From positions 1 to 30,934 of the forward strand of contig JACPSX010000261.1 of NCBI GenBank assembly GCA_016193065.1: DNA of 30,934 nt, written 5' to 3'. The notes under the pieces were generated by a model, which saw only the letters and a program-made list of their open reading frames with translations, did not search any database and had not been told where the DNA came from. Positions 6,128 to 13,714 of this stretch are shown here, in pieces (position 1 is the first letter of the stretch; each line of letters begins with the position of its first letter). This stretch comes from Candidatus Tectimicrobiota bacterium (lineage in GTDB: Bacteria > JACPSX01). The position numbers were made by a program, and so were the translations under genes.

Positions 6128-7234
6128 CTATTTTTTCTGGAAGAACCGGACCATCTTGACTTCGACCCCGACCTTCGCGCATGCTTCGTTGAACATCTGC
6201 AGGATGCGGGGATCCTCATCGTCATACTCGATCTGGTCCCCGCCGAGTTTCACGCTGATCTCGCTCTTTCCCGCGGTGTTCACGTCCCGGCCCCGGGCGA
6301 TTTCCTCTCCGCGCCGGTATTTCCGGCTCCCCCAGCGCAGGGCCAGGTAGCGAGCGGGATCTGCCCCCGCGTTGAAATGCTGATGAAACCAGCGCTCGGG
6401 GGGAACAAACAGGCTCCCCACGCGCCAGTCGATCCGGGTCATCTCCTGCCCCTCAGGCCACAGCAGGGAGTAACCCTTTCCACCAATGATGAAGACATGG
6501 GCGCCGGGTCCGTGCCGGTGCGCTTTCTTGTAAGTCCCCACTGGAAACTCGGAAATGTGGGCCGCCATGGTGTTGTTGGCCAGCTCAAACATCACGTTGG
6601 AGCCCCCGGCACCCCGGGCCTCCCAGGTGGAGAGCTTGAAGTTTGTAACATCCGCCACGAAGTTCGTATCCCACACCCGGCCCGGAAAGGAAACACCATG
6701 GCCGCTGAAGTAGTCATCCTCGCCGCTGAACCGATCCCGGAATTGAAACGGGTTGTTGAAGATAAAATCAAGATTGTGGAGGAGATTGATCATGGTGGGA
6801 GCCGTCGTCACGGCCACGTACCGGGCGGGTTGATCCCCCTGGCCGTTGAAATGCTGGTGCCATGCGTTCAGGGGGGGAGAGAAGAGGCTACCGGCCTGCC
6901 ATTCAAAGGTCAGCTTCTTCCCCCCTTCTTGCCACACCGTGGTGGCACCTCGACCGCTCAGGACAAAGATGAGCTCTTCAAAGAGGTGGCGCTGCGGCTT
7001 CAAGCTGCCCCCCGGGGGAATCTCACACACATAGGCGTCGTTTGTCTGGCCGGTCCCTTCCAAATTAATAAAGGCCCCCAGCCCCCCCTTGCGCTCCCAG
7101 GGCTCAAGGGCCAGAGTCCTTAAATCCTCCACAAAAAAGCCGGTGTGGATCGGGATCCCTTCCCCCTGGATCCACTTCTCGTACGAGGTCAGTTCGCTCA
7201 ACGTCCCGGTTGCCGCCTCTTTTGGCTCCGCCAT
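6128..7234 (-). CDS. Bicupin domain protein
   Basis: 368 residues with two cupin barrels. Cupin 1 (about 65-145) shows PGGSLKPQRHLFEELIFVLSGRG, with possible metal ligands His83, Glu86 or Glu87, and then His126 and His128 in AWHQHFN. Cupin 2 (about 222-300) shows KKAHRHGPGAHVFIIGG (His239, His241, His246) and WFHQHFN (His284, His286). The classical HxH(x)3-4E motif is altered in both halves: Gln replaces the first His of cupin 1, and His stands where Glu is expected in cupin 2. Overall it resembles gentisate-dioxygenase-like bicupins, but the substrate cannot be assigned. The start is supported by AAGGAGG 8 nt upstream. It lies 51 nt beyond the YjbQ gene and is probably co-transcribed with it. 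Confidence 0.75.
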   Translation of the reverse strand: MAEPKEAATGTLSELTSYEKWIQGEGIPIHTGFFVEDLRTLALEPWERKGGLGAFINLEGTGQTNDAYVCEIPPGGSLKPQRHLFEELIFVLSGRGATTVWQEGGKKLTFEWQAGSLFSPPLNAWHQHFNGQGDQPARYVAVTTAPTMINLLHNLDFIFNNPFQFRDRFSGEDDYFSGHGVSFPGRVWDTNFVADVTNFKLSTWEARGAGGSNVMFELANNTMAAHISEFPVGTYKKAHRHGPGAHVFIIGGKGYSLLWPEGQEMTRIDWRVGSLFVPPERWFHQHFNAGADPARYLALRWGSRKYRRGEEIARGRDVNTAGKSEISVKLGGDQIEYDDEDPRILQMFNEACAKVGVEVKMVRFFQKK

Positions 7235-7285
7235 GCAATCTTCCTCCTTTTGATCGTTAAATGCCTGCCGCGGCGAAACGCTCGT

Positions 7286-7705
7286 CTACTCGCCGATGAT
7301 CTTTACGAGCACCCGCTTGCGCCGGCGCCCGTCAAACTCGCCGTAGAAGATCTGCTCCCAGGGCCCGAAATCCAGCTTGCCGCCGGTAACGGCCACCACG
7401 ACCTCCCTCCCCATGATCTGACGCTTGAGATGGGCGTCTCCATTGTCTTCCCCGGTCAAGTTATGGCGATATCGGGAAGTGGGCTCGTGAGGGGCCAGGC
7501 CTTCGAGCCAGTCCTCATAATCCCGCAAGAGTCCCGATTCGTCGTCATTGATGTAAACGCTGGCCGTGATATGCATGGCATTGACCAGGCACAACCCCTC
7601 CTTGATCCCGCTCTTCTTCAAGCACGCTTCCACCTGGGGGGTGATATTGATAAAGGCCCGCCGGGTGGGAGTGTTAAACCAGAGCTCTTCTCGATAGGTT
7701 TTCAT
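7286..7705 (-). CDS. yjbQ: YjbQ family protein (UPF0047, thiamine phosphate synthase-like)
   Basis: 139 residues, the full length of the family. Diagnostic stretches are [38 protein letters not shown] (His81, His92) and the C-terminal [19 protein letters not shown]. Some members of this family show weak thiamine-phosphate-synthase activity, but the physiological role is unsettled. AGAGGAG upstream supports the ATG. It is the first gene of a two-gene minus-strand unit with the bicupin. Confidence 0.9.
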   Translation of the reverse strand: MKTYREELWFNTPTRRAFINITPQVEACLKKSGIKEGLCLVNAMHITASVYINDDESGLLRDYEDWLEGLAPHEPTSRYRHNLTGEDNGDAHLKRQIMGREVVVAVTGGKLDFGPWEQIFYGEFDGRRRKRVLVKIIGE

Positions 7706-7820
7706 GCGGACGCACTCCTCTGGCCGCCCAGGCCCTTTTCAAACTTGCATTTCGGGGAGCTATGCTATAGGATTCTGCTAGTTTGACCTATCCGATAGCG
7801 ATCCGGCGCCGAATACCCAG

Positions 7821-7895
7821 GGGCGGTTAGTTCAGGGGGAGAACGCCTGCTTCACACGCAGGAGGCCGTAGGTTCAAATCCTACACCGCCCACCA
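7821..7895 (+). tRNA. tRNA-Val (anticodon CAC)
   Basis: 75 nt with CCA encoded. The acceptor stem GGGCGGT (7821-7827) pairs with ACCGCCC (7885-7891), followed by discriminator A and CCA. The D arm is GTTC...GAAC, the anticodon arm is CCTGC-TTCACAC-GCAGG (anticodon CAC, reading GTG), and the T arm is GTAGG-TTCAAAT-CCTAC. All stems are intact. Confidence 0.97.
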
Positions 7896-7994
7896 TCCAT
7901 CAGGTTCTAATCTCTTCTTTCTAATCCTAGACAGGGGATAAGTCAACCCCGATCCGAACACAACCACTCAGCCAGCAGAGGCGCTGGCGACAGA

Positions 7995-8072
7995 GGGCAC
8001 CCACCTGTCTGCGTGCGGACCTGTCTGCCGTGCGGCACAGGCAGGCACGCACAGGCAGGCGCAGGGGTGCCC
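7995..8072. repeat. Long imperfect hairpin between tRNA-Val and the Crp/Fnr gene
   Basis: GGGCACCC (7995-8002) pairs with GGGTGCCC (8065-8072). Between them CCTGTCTGCGTGC, CCTGTCTGCCGTGC, GCAGGCACGC and ACAGGCAGGC give further pairing, so most of the 78 bp can fold back on itself. No T-tract follows. It abuts repeat B1. Confidence 0.6.
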
Positions 8073-8090
8073 CTACATGGTAGTCTTCAG

Positions 8091-8207
8091 TCCGAGGGGG
8101 TAGCCCCCGCAAGCGACCTGAGAGGTTGCGAGGCGAAGACCCACCCGATCCGGCCGAACATCTCTCGTCGCAAGCTCTCCGGGAGCTCAAGGGGGCACTC
8201 CCGAGGA
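8091..8207. repeat. Structured intergenic repeat, family B copy 1
   Basis: The outer arms are TCCGAGGGGGTAGCCCCC (8091-8108) and GGGGGCACTCCCGAGGA (8191-8207). The inner arms are GAGAGGTTGCGA (8120-8131) and TCGCAAGCTCTC (8168-8179), pairing at 11 of 12 positions with one G-G mismatch. Other copies are at 11973-12120, 28220-28334 and 30844-30934. Confidence 0.75.
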
Positions 8208-8239
8208 TCTGAGGAGGGTAGTAATTCCTCAAAACGGGG

Positions 8240-8268
8240 TTCACCGCATCCGCTGAATTTGGTATTCT
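8240..8268 (+). promoter_or_regulatory. Candidate promoter of the Crp/Fnr gene
   Basis: -35 TTCACC (8240-8245), a 17-bp spacer and -10 TATTCT (8263-8268). Each box matches four of six consensus bases with ideal spacing. It lies 35 bp upstream of the start codon. Confidence 0.4.
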
Positions 8269-8303
8269 CTGCATAGCAACCCCTCTCTGGAAAAGGAGGA
8301 ATC

Positions 8304-9005
8304 TTGAGCACAGCACGGACTCTGGATTCTCTAGCCGAGCTGCGCACAGTGAAGCTCTTTCGAAACCTCTCCACGGAGCAGTTGCGCGCGGTGGCTGCTT
8401 CTATGGGGAGAAAGACCATCAAGAAGGGGGAGTTCCTGTTCACGGAAGGGGAGCCTTCCGACTGGCTCTACCTGGTGATCAAGGGGAAAGTAAAGATTCT
8501 CAAGCAATCTTCCCAGAGCAAGGAGATCATCCTGGAAATCCACGGGTCCGGTGAGTGTCTGGCGGAAATCGCGGTCATCGACGGGAATCCCTATCCCGCA
8601 GCGGCCCAGGCGCTTACGGACACGACCGTGTTGAGCGTTGGGCGCAAAGCCTTTCTGGAGATGCTTGCGGTCCACCCCACTCTCTCCCGGGAGATCATCC
8701 TGGGGCTCAGCGCCCGGCTGCGCGAAATCGTCTCCTCCCTCTCTAGTATCGCCGCCCAGCCCGTCGAGAAACGCCTGGCCCGGGCCCTCCTCAAGCTTGG
8801 CGAGCGGGCCGGCATTCCTGACGCCCGGGGGATCCTTCTCAACCTCCCTCTGACCCGCCAGGATTTGGCTGACATCATTGGAGCCACTGTAGAAACCGTA
8901 ATCCGCAGCATGGGAAAGCTGAAAAACCAAGGGCTCATCACCTGGCAGGGCAAGAGGATCATCCTCCAGAACCCCAAAGGGCTGCAGCACCTGATCAACA
9001 GCTAG
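8304..9005 (+). CDS. Crp/Fnr family transcriptional regulator
   Basis: 233 residues. The N-terminal cyclic-nucleotide-binding-type beta-roll (about 18-135) shows IKKGEFLFTEGEPSDWLYLVIKGKVKI and the GECLAEIAVIDG segment. A dimerisation helix (about 137-165) follows, then a Crp-type winged HTH (about 165-230) with recognition region LTRQDLADIIGATVETVIRSM. There are no N-terminal cysteines, so it is not an oxygen-sensing [4Fe-4S] Fnr. The effector is unknown. The TTG start is chosen because AAGGAGGA ends 3 nt before it and no ATG is better placed. It is followed by a binding-protein gene on the same strand, which it could control. Confidence 0.9.
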   Translation: MSTARTLDSLAELRTVKLFRNLSTEQLRAVAASMGRKTIKKGEFLFTEGEPSDWLYLVIKGKVKILKQSSQSKEIILEIHGSGECLAEIAVIDGNPYPAAAQALTDTTVLSVGRKAFLEMLAVHPTLSREIILGLSARLREIVSSLSSIAAQPVEKRLARALLKLGERAGIPDARGILLNLPLTRQDLADIIGATVETVIRSMGKLKNQGLITWQGKRIILQNPKGLQHLINS

Positions 9006-9007
9006 TA

Positions 9008-9102
9008 CCGTTCCAACTGAATGCGCCGAATTCGAGCAGCGTGCCTTGCGGCAAAGATTCCAATCGCATGAGACGAGTAAGTCGGTAAAATAGTTGGAAC
9101 GG
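9008..9102. repeat. Inverted-repeat element after the Crp/Fnr gene
   Basis: CCGTTCCAACT (9008-9018) and AGTTGGAACGG (9092-9102) are a perfect 11-bp inverted repeat. Inside, ATGCG and CGCAT pair again, and GCC-TTGC-GGC makes a small hairpin. It starts 2 nt past the Crp/Fnr stop. It may be a structured 3' end or a small palindromic element. No second copy was seen in the window. Confidence 0.5.
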
Positions 9103-9248
9103 GGCTAGGAGAAATCCGCTCCGATTTGCGCAGAGTCGTGCTACAATTCGGCTTCCGGCGGCATGGCAACGCGGATTGCTAGCCCCCCATGTGTTGAGAG
9201 GAACTTCCAACCGGAATCCCAGCGCTGAACATCCCGAAGGAGATCTAA

Positions 9249-10271
9249 ATGAAAGATTTCAAAATATTTTCCCCATTACCCGGCATCGTCTGCCTTGTTT
9301 TTCTGGTGCTGCACCTGGCTGGAACCCCTCTGAACGCTTCCGCAACCGCAGCGGAGCTCGAAAAGCTCAATGTCAGCTATTCCAGTATTGCTGCGGCTTC
9401 CGTGTCCACCTGGGTGCCCTGGGAAGCAGGCATCTATAAGAAGTATGGTCTCGACGTCAACATCCTCTATGTCGCCGGCTCCAAGGCGATCTCCGCCGTG
9501 ATCTCCGGGGATACTCCGATCAGCCAGGGATCGGGTGCCGCGGCCATCCTCGCCCGCCTCAGCGGATCCGATGTGACCCTTATCGGAGCGATCATCAACG
9601 TGATTCCCATGAGCCTGGTGACCACGCCGGACATTACAGGTCCCCAAGACGTGAAGGGCAAAACCTTCGGTGTCACTCGCTTCGGTTCGCTGACCGACCA
9701 GGGATTAAGAAGGGCTATCAGCGAGTGGGGGCTTGATCCGGCCAAGGACATCAAGATCATCCAGACCGGAGGAGTTCCGGAAAATCTTCTCTTCATGCAG
9801 CAGGGGCACATCAAGGGCGCTCTGATTTCCTCGCCGACCCTGGAGAAGGCCAAAGAGATGGGTTACAGGGAACTCGTGAATCTGGCCGACATCAAATTCC
9901 GCTATCCGTCCACCGCGCTGATCACGACCGATTCGTTCATCAAGAGCCGGCCGCAGACCTTGAAGACTTTCCTCAAGGCAACTCTCGAAGGAATCAAATA
10001 CGCCAAAACGAACCGCGACTTCACCATCAAGATCCTGGGGAAGTATACCCGGACTTCGGACGCCAAGTTACTCGGCAGCGCTTTCCAGAGCTACGTCCTC
10101 GGCTACATCCGCAACGTCCCGACCATCACCGCCACGGAAATCGAATCCGCGCTGGAAGAGATTGCCGTTAGAAATCCCAAAGCGAAGGGCGCGGAACCCA
10201 AGCAATTCTTCGATCCCGCCCCGTTGGATCAACTGGCCAAAGAAGGGTTCATCAAGCAACTCCACCCTTGA
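9249..10271 (+). CDS. NMT1/THI5-like ABC transporter substrate-binding protein (orphan)
   Basis: 340 residues. The signal peptide spans about residues 1-33 (hydrophobic IVCLVFLVLHLAG, cleavage near ASA). The mature fold begins KLNVSYSSIAAASVSTWVPWEAGIYKKYGLDVNI. This opening is typical of SsuA/TauA/NMT1-like periplasmic binding proteins for small organic anions or pyrimidines. The later GPQDVKGKTFGVTRFGSLTDQGLR and IQTGGVPENLLFMQQGHIKGALIS fit the family. No ATP-binding or permease gene is adjacent, so it is an orphan. The ligand is unknown. GAAGGAGA precedes the ATG at good spacing. It converges on glgA. Confidence 0.88.
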   Translation: MKDFKIFSPLPGIVCLVFLVLHLAGTPLNASATAAELEKLNVSYSSIAAASVSTWVPWEAGIYKKYGLDVNILYVAGSKAISAVISGDTPISQGSGAAAILARLSGSDVTLIGAIINVIPMSLVTTPDITGPQDVKGKTFGVTRFGSLTDQGLRRAISEWGLDPAKDIKIIQTGGVPENLLFMQQGHIKGALISSPTLEKAKEMGYRELVNLADIKFRYPSTALITTDSFIKSRPQTLKTFLKATLEGIKYAKTNRDFTIKILGKYTRTSDAKLLGSAFQSYVLGYIRNVPTITATEIESALEEIAVRNPKAKGAEPKQFFDPAPLDQLAKEGFIKQLHP

Positions 10272-10367
10272 GGACGGCAACCCCACTGGCTGATCCAAGC
10301 GGTCCCGATCTTAGACATCAGGGAAGCGTTATACCACCAGGACCTCAATCATGCTTGGTTCTCCGCA

Positions 10368-11816
10368 TCACCCCGACCCTTCCCGCAACCGCCGGAAGAG
10401 ATCGAGGTATTCCCTCGCCGAGCGCTCCCAGGAATGATCCGCACTCATTCCGTTGGCGACCAGGCGACCCCATTGCTCGGGACGGCGGTAGGCATCCAGC
10501 GCCCGCCGGATGGCCCCCAGGAATGCCTGAGGGGAATACTCCGAAAAGCGAAACCCGTTGCCGATTCCTGGGGGATCCAGCTCTTGCACGGTATCATCAA
10601 GCCCTCCGGTCGCCCGGACTACGGGGACCGTACCATACTTCAGGCTGTACATCTGGTTTAAGCCGCAAGGTTCATAGCGGGAAGGCATGAGGAAAAGATC
10701 GGCGCCCGCCTCAATCTTGTGGGCCAGGGCGTTGTCGAAGCGCAGAAACACCCGAACCCCCCGAGAGTGGCGTTTCTGGAGCTGCTCAAACAATTCATGA
10801 TATTTCTTTTCTCCGGTCCCCAGGAGGACAAACTGGACACCGAGCCCCATGAGATCCTCCATGATGGCGGCCAGAAGGTCAAACCCCTTCTGATCTGCCA
10901 GTCTGGAGATCACCCCAAGAACGGGGACGTCGGCCGTTTCAGGAAATCCGCAGACTTGTTGCAGGTCCCGCTTGCATTCTTTCTTGCCGCTGATGTCACT
11001 CTTAGAATAATGACGGGCGATGAAGGGATCCGTTTCGGGATTCCAGTCCGCATAGTCTACTCCATTAAGGATCCCGTACAGGGAACTGGAATGCTCCTGG
11101 AGGACTCCCTCCAAACCGAAGCCCTGCTCGGCCGTGCGGATCTCCTCCGCGTATTTCTTGCTGACCGTGGAAATGGCGTCGGCAAACACCATGCCCCCCT
11201 TCAGGAAGTTGATCTTCTCATAAAACTCCAGTTGCCGGGGATTGAAGTACTCCCAAGGCAGGCTCAAGAGGTGCCAGTCCAGATGCCAAAAGACCCCCTG
11301 ATAACCCAGGTTGTGGATGGTCATCAGTGTGCGGACGGAACCAAGCTCAGGATAGGAAGATGCCGATGCTTTCAGGAACACCGGCACCAGGGCTGTTTGC
11401 CAGTCGTGGCAGTGCAGAATCTCGGGGGCGCCGATCCGCCGCAGGAGCTCCAGAGCCGCCCGGGAGAAAAAAACAAAGCGCTCGGCATTGTCTCCATAGT
11501 CCCCCTCCGGGGTCGAGTATAGGTATTCCCGCCGAAAGTAGCGGTCTGCCTTGATGAAGAAAACTTGCACCCCCTGGCCCACGCGGGCCTGCAGCACCTC
11601 CGCCGGCTCCTGTCGATCGCTGATGGGAACCGAAAAGCGGATGCCGCTGTCCTCCACCGACAAGCGGTCGTACGGAATCACCGAATACGCGGGCAGGACC
11701 AGGCGAACCTGAGCCCCTTGTTTTTCCAGCGCCAGGGGCAGGCTGCCCGCGACGTCCGCCAGCCCACCGGTCTTCGCGAAGGGAACAGCTTCCGGTGAAA
11801 TTTCCACGATGTCCAT
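10368..11816 (-). CDS. glgA: Glycogen synthase (ADP-glucose, GT5)
   Basis: 482 residues, the usual length for bacterial GlgA. It transfers glucose from ADP-glucose to a growing alpha-1,4-glucan. The N-terminal GT5 domain starts with EISPEAVPFAKTGGLADV, in which Lys15-Thr-Gly-Gly is the ADP-glucose-binding motif. HCHDWQTALVPVFL and the IHNLGYQGVF segment follow. The C-terminal Rossmann domain has LADQKGFDLL, LLGTGEKKY and LMPSRYEPCGLNQMYSLKYGTVPVVRATGGLDDTV, with the conserved Glu and Cys-Gly region. AAGGAGG precedes the ATG. No other glycogen gene is next to it. A 434-nt repeat-rich gap separates it from ubiD, so it probably has its own promoter. Confidence 0.95.
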   Translation of the reverse strand: MDIVEISPEAVPFAKTGGLADVAGSLPLALEKQGAQVRLVLPAYSVIPYDRLSVEDSGIRFSVPISDRQEPAEVLQARVGQGVQVFFIKADRYFRREYLYSTPEGDYGDNAERFVFFSRAALELLRRIGAPEILHCHDWQTALVPVFLKASASSYPELGSVRTLMTIHNLGYQGVFWHLDWHLLSLPWEYFNPRQLEFYEKINFLKGGMVFADAISTVSKKYAEEIRTAEQGFGLEGVLQEHSSSLYGILNGVDYADWNPETDPFIARHYSKSDISGKKECKRDLQQVCGFPETADVPVLGVISRLADQKGFDLLAAIMEDLMGLGVQFVLLGTGEKKYHELFEQLQKRHSRGVRVFLRFDNALAHKIEAGADLFLMPSRYEPCGLNQMYSLKYGTVPVVRATGGLDDTVQELDPPGIGNGFRFSEYSPQAFLGAIRRALDAYRRPEQWGRLVANGMSADHSWERSAREYLDLFRRLREGSG

Positions 11817-11972
11817 GAGTCGCCTCCTTATGACGCCACTTTGACCGCCTGCGGGTTGCTCTCCGTAGGATGATTGCTGGGGCCGGTCCGCCCGGATCTG
11901 CTTTCTGCCTCGGGATCGGGCGTTTCTTCAATCTCCTTGATCCAAATCTCGTTACCGAACCTGCTGCTGGAA

Positions 11973-12120
11973 GAGACCGGGTGTGCCCCGCAGGGCGACT
12001 TAAAGTTTTGCAGGCGCCGCACCCACGAAGATCTGAACCCCTCGCACGCGAAAAACAACCGATCCTAAATCGCCCTCTCGTGCAAAAGTTTACTGGAGCC
12101 CCAAGGGGCACCCCGGTCTC
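11973..12120. repeat. Structured intergenic repeat, family B copy 2
   Basis: The outer arms GAGACCGGGTGTGCCCC (11973-11989) and GGGGCACCCCGGTCTC (12105-12120) are almost perfectly complementary. The inner arms AAAGTTTTGCA (12002-12012) and TGCAAAAGTTT (12081-12091) pair at 10 of 11 positions, again with a single G-G mismatch. Its inner-arm sequence differs strongly from copies 1 and 3, yet pairing is kept. Confidence 0.7.
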
Positions 12121-12131
12121 CCATCTCATTA

Positions 12132-12212
12132 TCTTGCCGCAAGCCGTTCGGGAGCCGGGTACCCATCCTGGGTGTGGGCGCCCCCGAGGGCTTGAGGAGG
12201 GTAGCAACTCAT
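12132..12212. repeat. Half copy of family B with a family C hairpin inside
   Basis: CCGCAAGCCGTTCGGGAGC and GCCCCCGAGGGCTTGAGGAGGGTAG match the right half of the copy at 8168-8220. Inserted between them is GGGTACCCATCCTGGGTG (12157-12174), a variant of the family C hairpin. No matching left half precedes it. Confidence 0.5.
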
Positions 12213-12250
12213 AGGCTCCGCCGGACGGCCGCTGGCGGGAATTCGCAGGG

Positions 12251-13696
12251 CTACTGGCTGCGGCGGGAGTCCCAGCAGCAGGGAATTGCCTGCAGAGCCG
12301 CCGCGCTGACATAATCCTCGATCCGGGCCGCCTTCAGGGCTTCGGCCGGTACCCGGGTGCGGGACGCAAAGGGGCGCCCCTTGGGCATCGTGGCGTCGAT
12401 GATCATCTTCGATGTGGCCGTCTCACGAGTTACGGAGGGATCCAGCGGGCTGCCCTTCGCGTCGCGGATGATATCCACGGCCTCATGGGGCTGGCAGCGA
12501 GTGGCCACCGCCCATAGCACCTCCTGCTCGTTAAAGGGATCGATGTCCGCGTCTACGACAATGACGTTCTTGATGAAGTCGCAACTGGCCAGTGCCATGA
12601 GGGCCGCCTGACGGGCCTGACCCTCGGCTTGCTTCTCAATGGAGACGTAGCAGTTGAGGCGGCAATTCCCCGAGAAGGCAAAGTGAACGCCGCGCACGGA
12701 GGGGACAACCCCACGAATCGCATTGAAAACATCCCCCTCCTTGGGGATCCCCCCCAGAATCCAGTTCTCCCGATGGGAGACGAAAATATCCTGAAAGCAG
12801 GCCTGGCGCCGGTGCGTGATCGCCTTGACCTCCACGACCGCGGAAAGCCTCTGCGGCCCGTAGTATCCGGTCCACTCTCCGAAGGGTGCTTCAATCTCAC
12901 GGAGCCCGGGAGGGACTTCCCCCTCGATGATCAGGTCCGCATCCGCGGGCACCCAGAAGTCCTCCCCCCAGGTCGCGGAAGGTGTGATGCGCAGAGCGGA
13001 TCCCGACACTCCCCCGACCACCTCGTAATCATCGGTGCCGAAGGGTTGCACGTTCAGGCAGCCCAGAAAAAAGAGCGGATGGTGGCTCACCACGATGGCC
13101 ACCGGAGCGGGTTCCCGCCGCTCATGATAGCGCTTGCACAACTGCCAGCTATGGCGCGGAGCCATGTAGAGCCCCAGCCGTCGGGGCCCTTTGTACATGT
13201 TTCTCTGGAAAGCCAGGTTGTAAAAGGGGTGTTCCGGATCCCTGAAGACGGTCACCATATCCACATAGGGGGCAGGATCCATCTCGTGGTGCCGGACCAG
13301 AGGCAGGTCACGGAGGTCCGCATCTTCGCCGGTCCGAACGACCTCATGGACAGGAGCATCCTCACCGGCCAGCTTGCCGGGAGGGAGACGGCGCTGCAGC
13401 CGGCCGGCGAAGTCGAGGCTCAATGCCAGCCCGGCGCTTTCGGGCTCCAATCCCATGGCAATTGCGCACTTCTCCCGGGTGGCAAACACGTTCGTGACCA
13501 GGGGGAAAGAAGAGACTTCCCCCCGCAGGTTGCGCGCCGAGCGAAACAGAACCAGGGGAAATTGCCCCCGGGATTCCAGGTGGCCCAGCAGCGCCGTAAC
13601 TTGGAAGCTCCCGGGGGAGACGGGCCGGTCGACCTCTAAAATCTCCCCAGGGTGCTCTCTCTGCAGATGCCGGAGAAAATCAGCCAGACTGTCCAT
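12251..13696 (-). CDS. UbiD family decarboxylase
   Basis: 481 residues, the family length. UbiD enzymes use prenylated FMN to (de)carboxylate aromatic or alpha,beta-unsaturated acids. Visible family features are FATREKCAIAMGL, VFRDPEHPFYNLAFQRNMYKG, LIIEGEVPPG leading to EIEAPFGEWTGYYGP (the acidic active-site region) and VDADIDPFNEQEVLWAVATR. The true substrate is open: UbiQ-type 4-hydroxybenzoate, other aromatic acids or heteroaromatics are all possible. No UbiX prenyltransferase is in the window. The ATG at 13696 is preferred over a GTG at 13702 because of GGAGGGGAG upstream. It lies 18 nt downstream of a binding-protein gene on the same strand, which suggests an uptake-plus-catabolism pair. 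Confidence 0.9.
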   Translation of the reverse strand: MDSLADFLRHLQREHPGEILEVDRPVSPGSFQVTALLGHLESRGQFPLVLFRSARNLRGEVSSFPLVTNVFATREKCAIAMGLEPESAGLALSLDFAGRLQRRLPPGKLAGEDAPVHEVVRTGEDADLRDLPLVRHHEMDPAPYVDMVTVFRDPEHPFYNLAFQRNMYKGPRRLGLYMAPRHSWQLCKRYHERREPAPVAIVVSHHPLFFLGCLNVQPFGTDDYEVVGGVSGSALRITPSATWGEDFWVPADADLIIEGEVPPGLREIEAPFGEWTGYYGPQRLSAVVEVKAITHRRQACFQDIFVSHRENWILGGIPKEGDVFNAIRGVVPSVRGVHFAFSGNCRLNCYVSIEKQAEGQARQAALMALASCDFIKNVIVVDADIDPFNEQEVLWAVATRCQPHEAVDIIRDAKGSPLDPSVTRETATSKMIIDATMPKGRPFASRTRVPAEALKAARIEDYVSAAALQAIPCCWDSRRSQ

Positions 13697-13714
13697 GAGC
13701 ACTCCCCTCCGGAG

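Larger units (their letters stand above)
11817..12250. other. Repeat-rich gene-free stretch
   Basis: 434 nt between ubiD and glgA with no credible gene. It holds family B copy 2 (11973-12120) and a half copy with a family C hairpin (12132-12212). The remainder (11830-11970) shows nothing recognisable, and no clear glgA promoter was found. Confidence 0.6.

Noticed and set aside
5843-7123. Open frame of 426 codons on the plus strand
   Set aside because: It starts inside PBP1A, crosses repeat A and runs antisense to the bicupin gene. Its composition is that of a GC-rich shadow frame with no recognisable domain and no ribosome binding site.
9142-9147. Promoter (TACAAT) before the binding-protein gene
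   Set aside because: The -10 is good, but nothing resembling a -35 lies 15-19 bp upstream, so it was not called.
11347-12312. Open frame of 321 codons on the minus strand over glgA and repeat B2
   Set aside because: It overlaps the well-supported glgA in another frame and reads through structured repeats.
12629-13639. Open frame of 336 codons on the plus strand
   Set aside because: It is entirely antisense to ubiD, which is well supported by family motifs.
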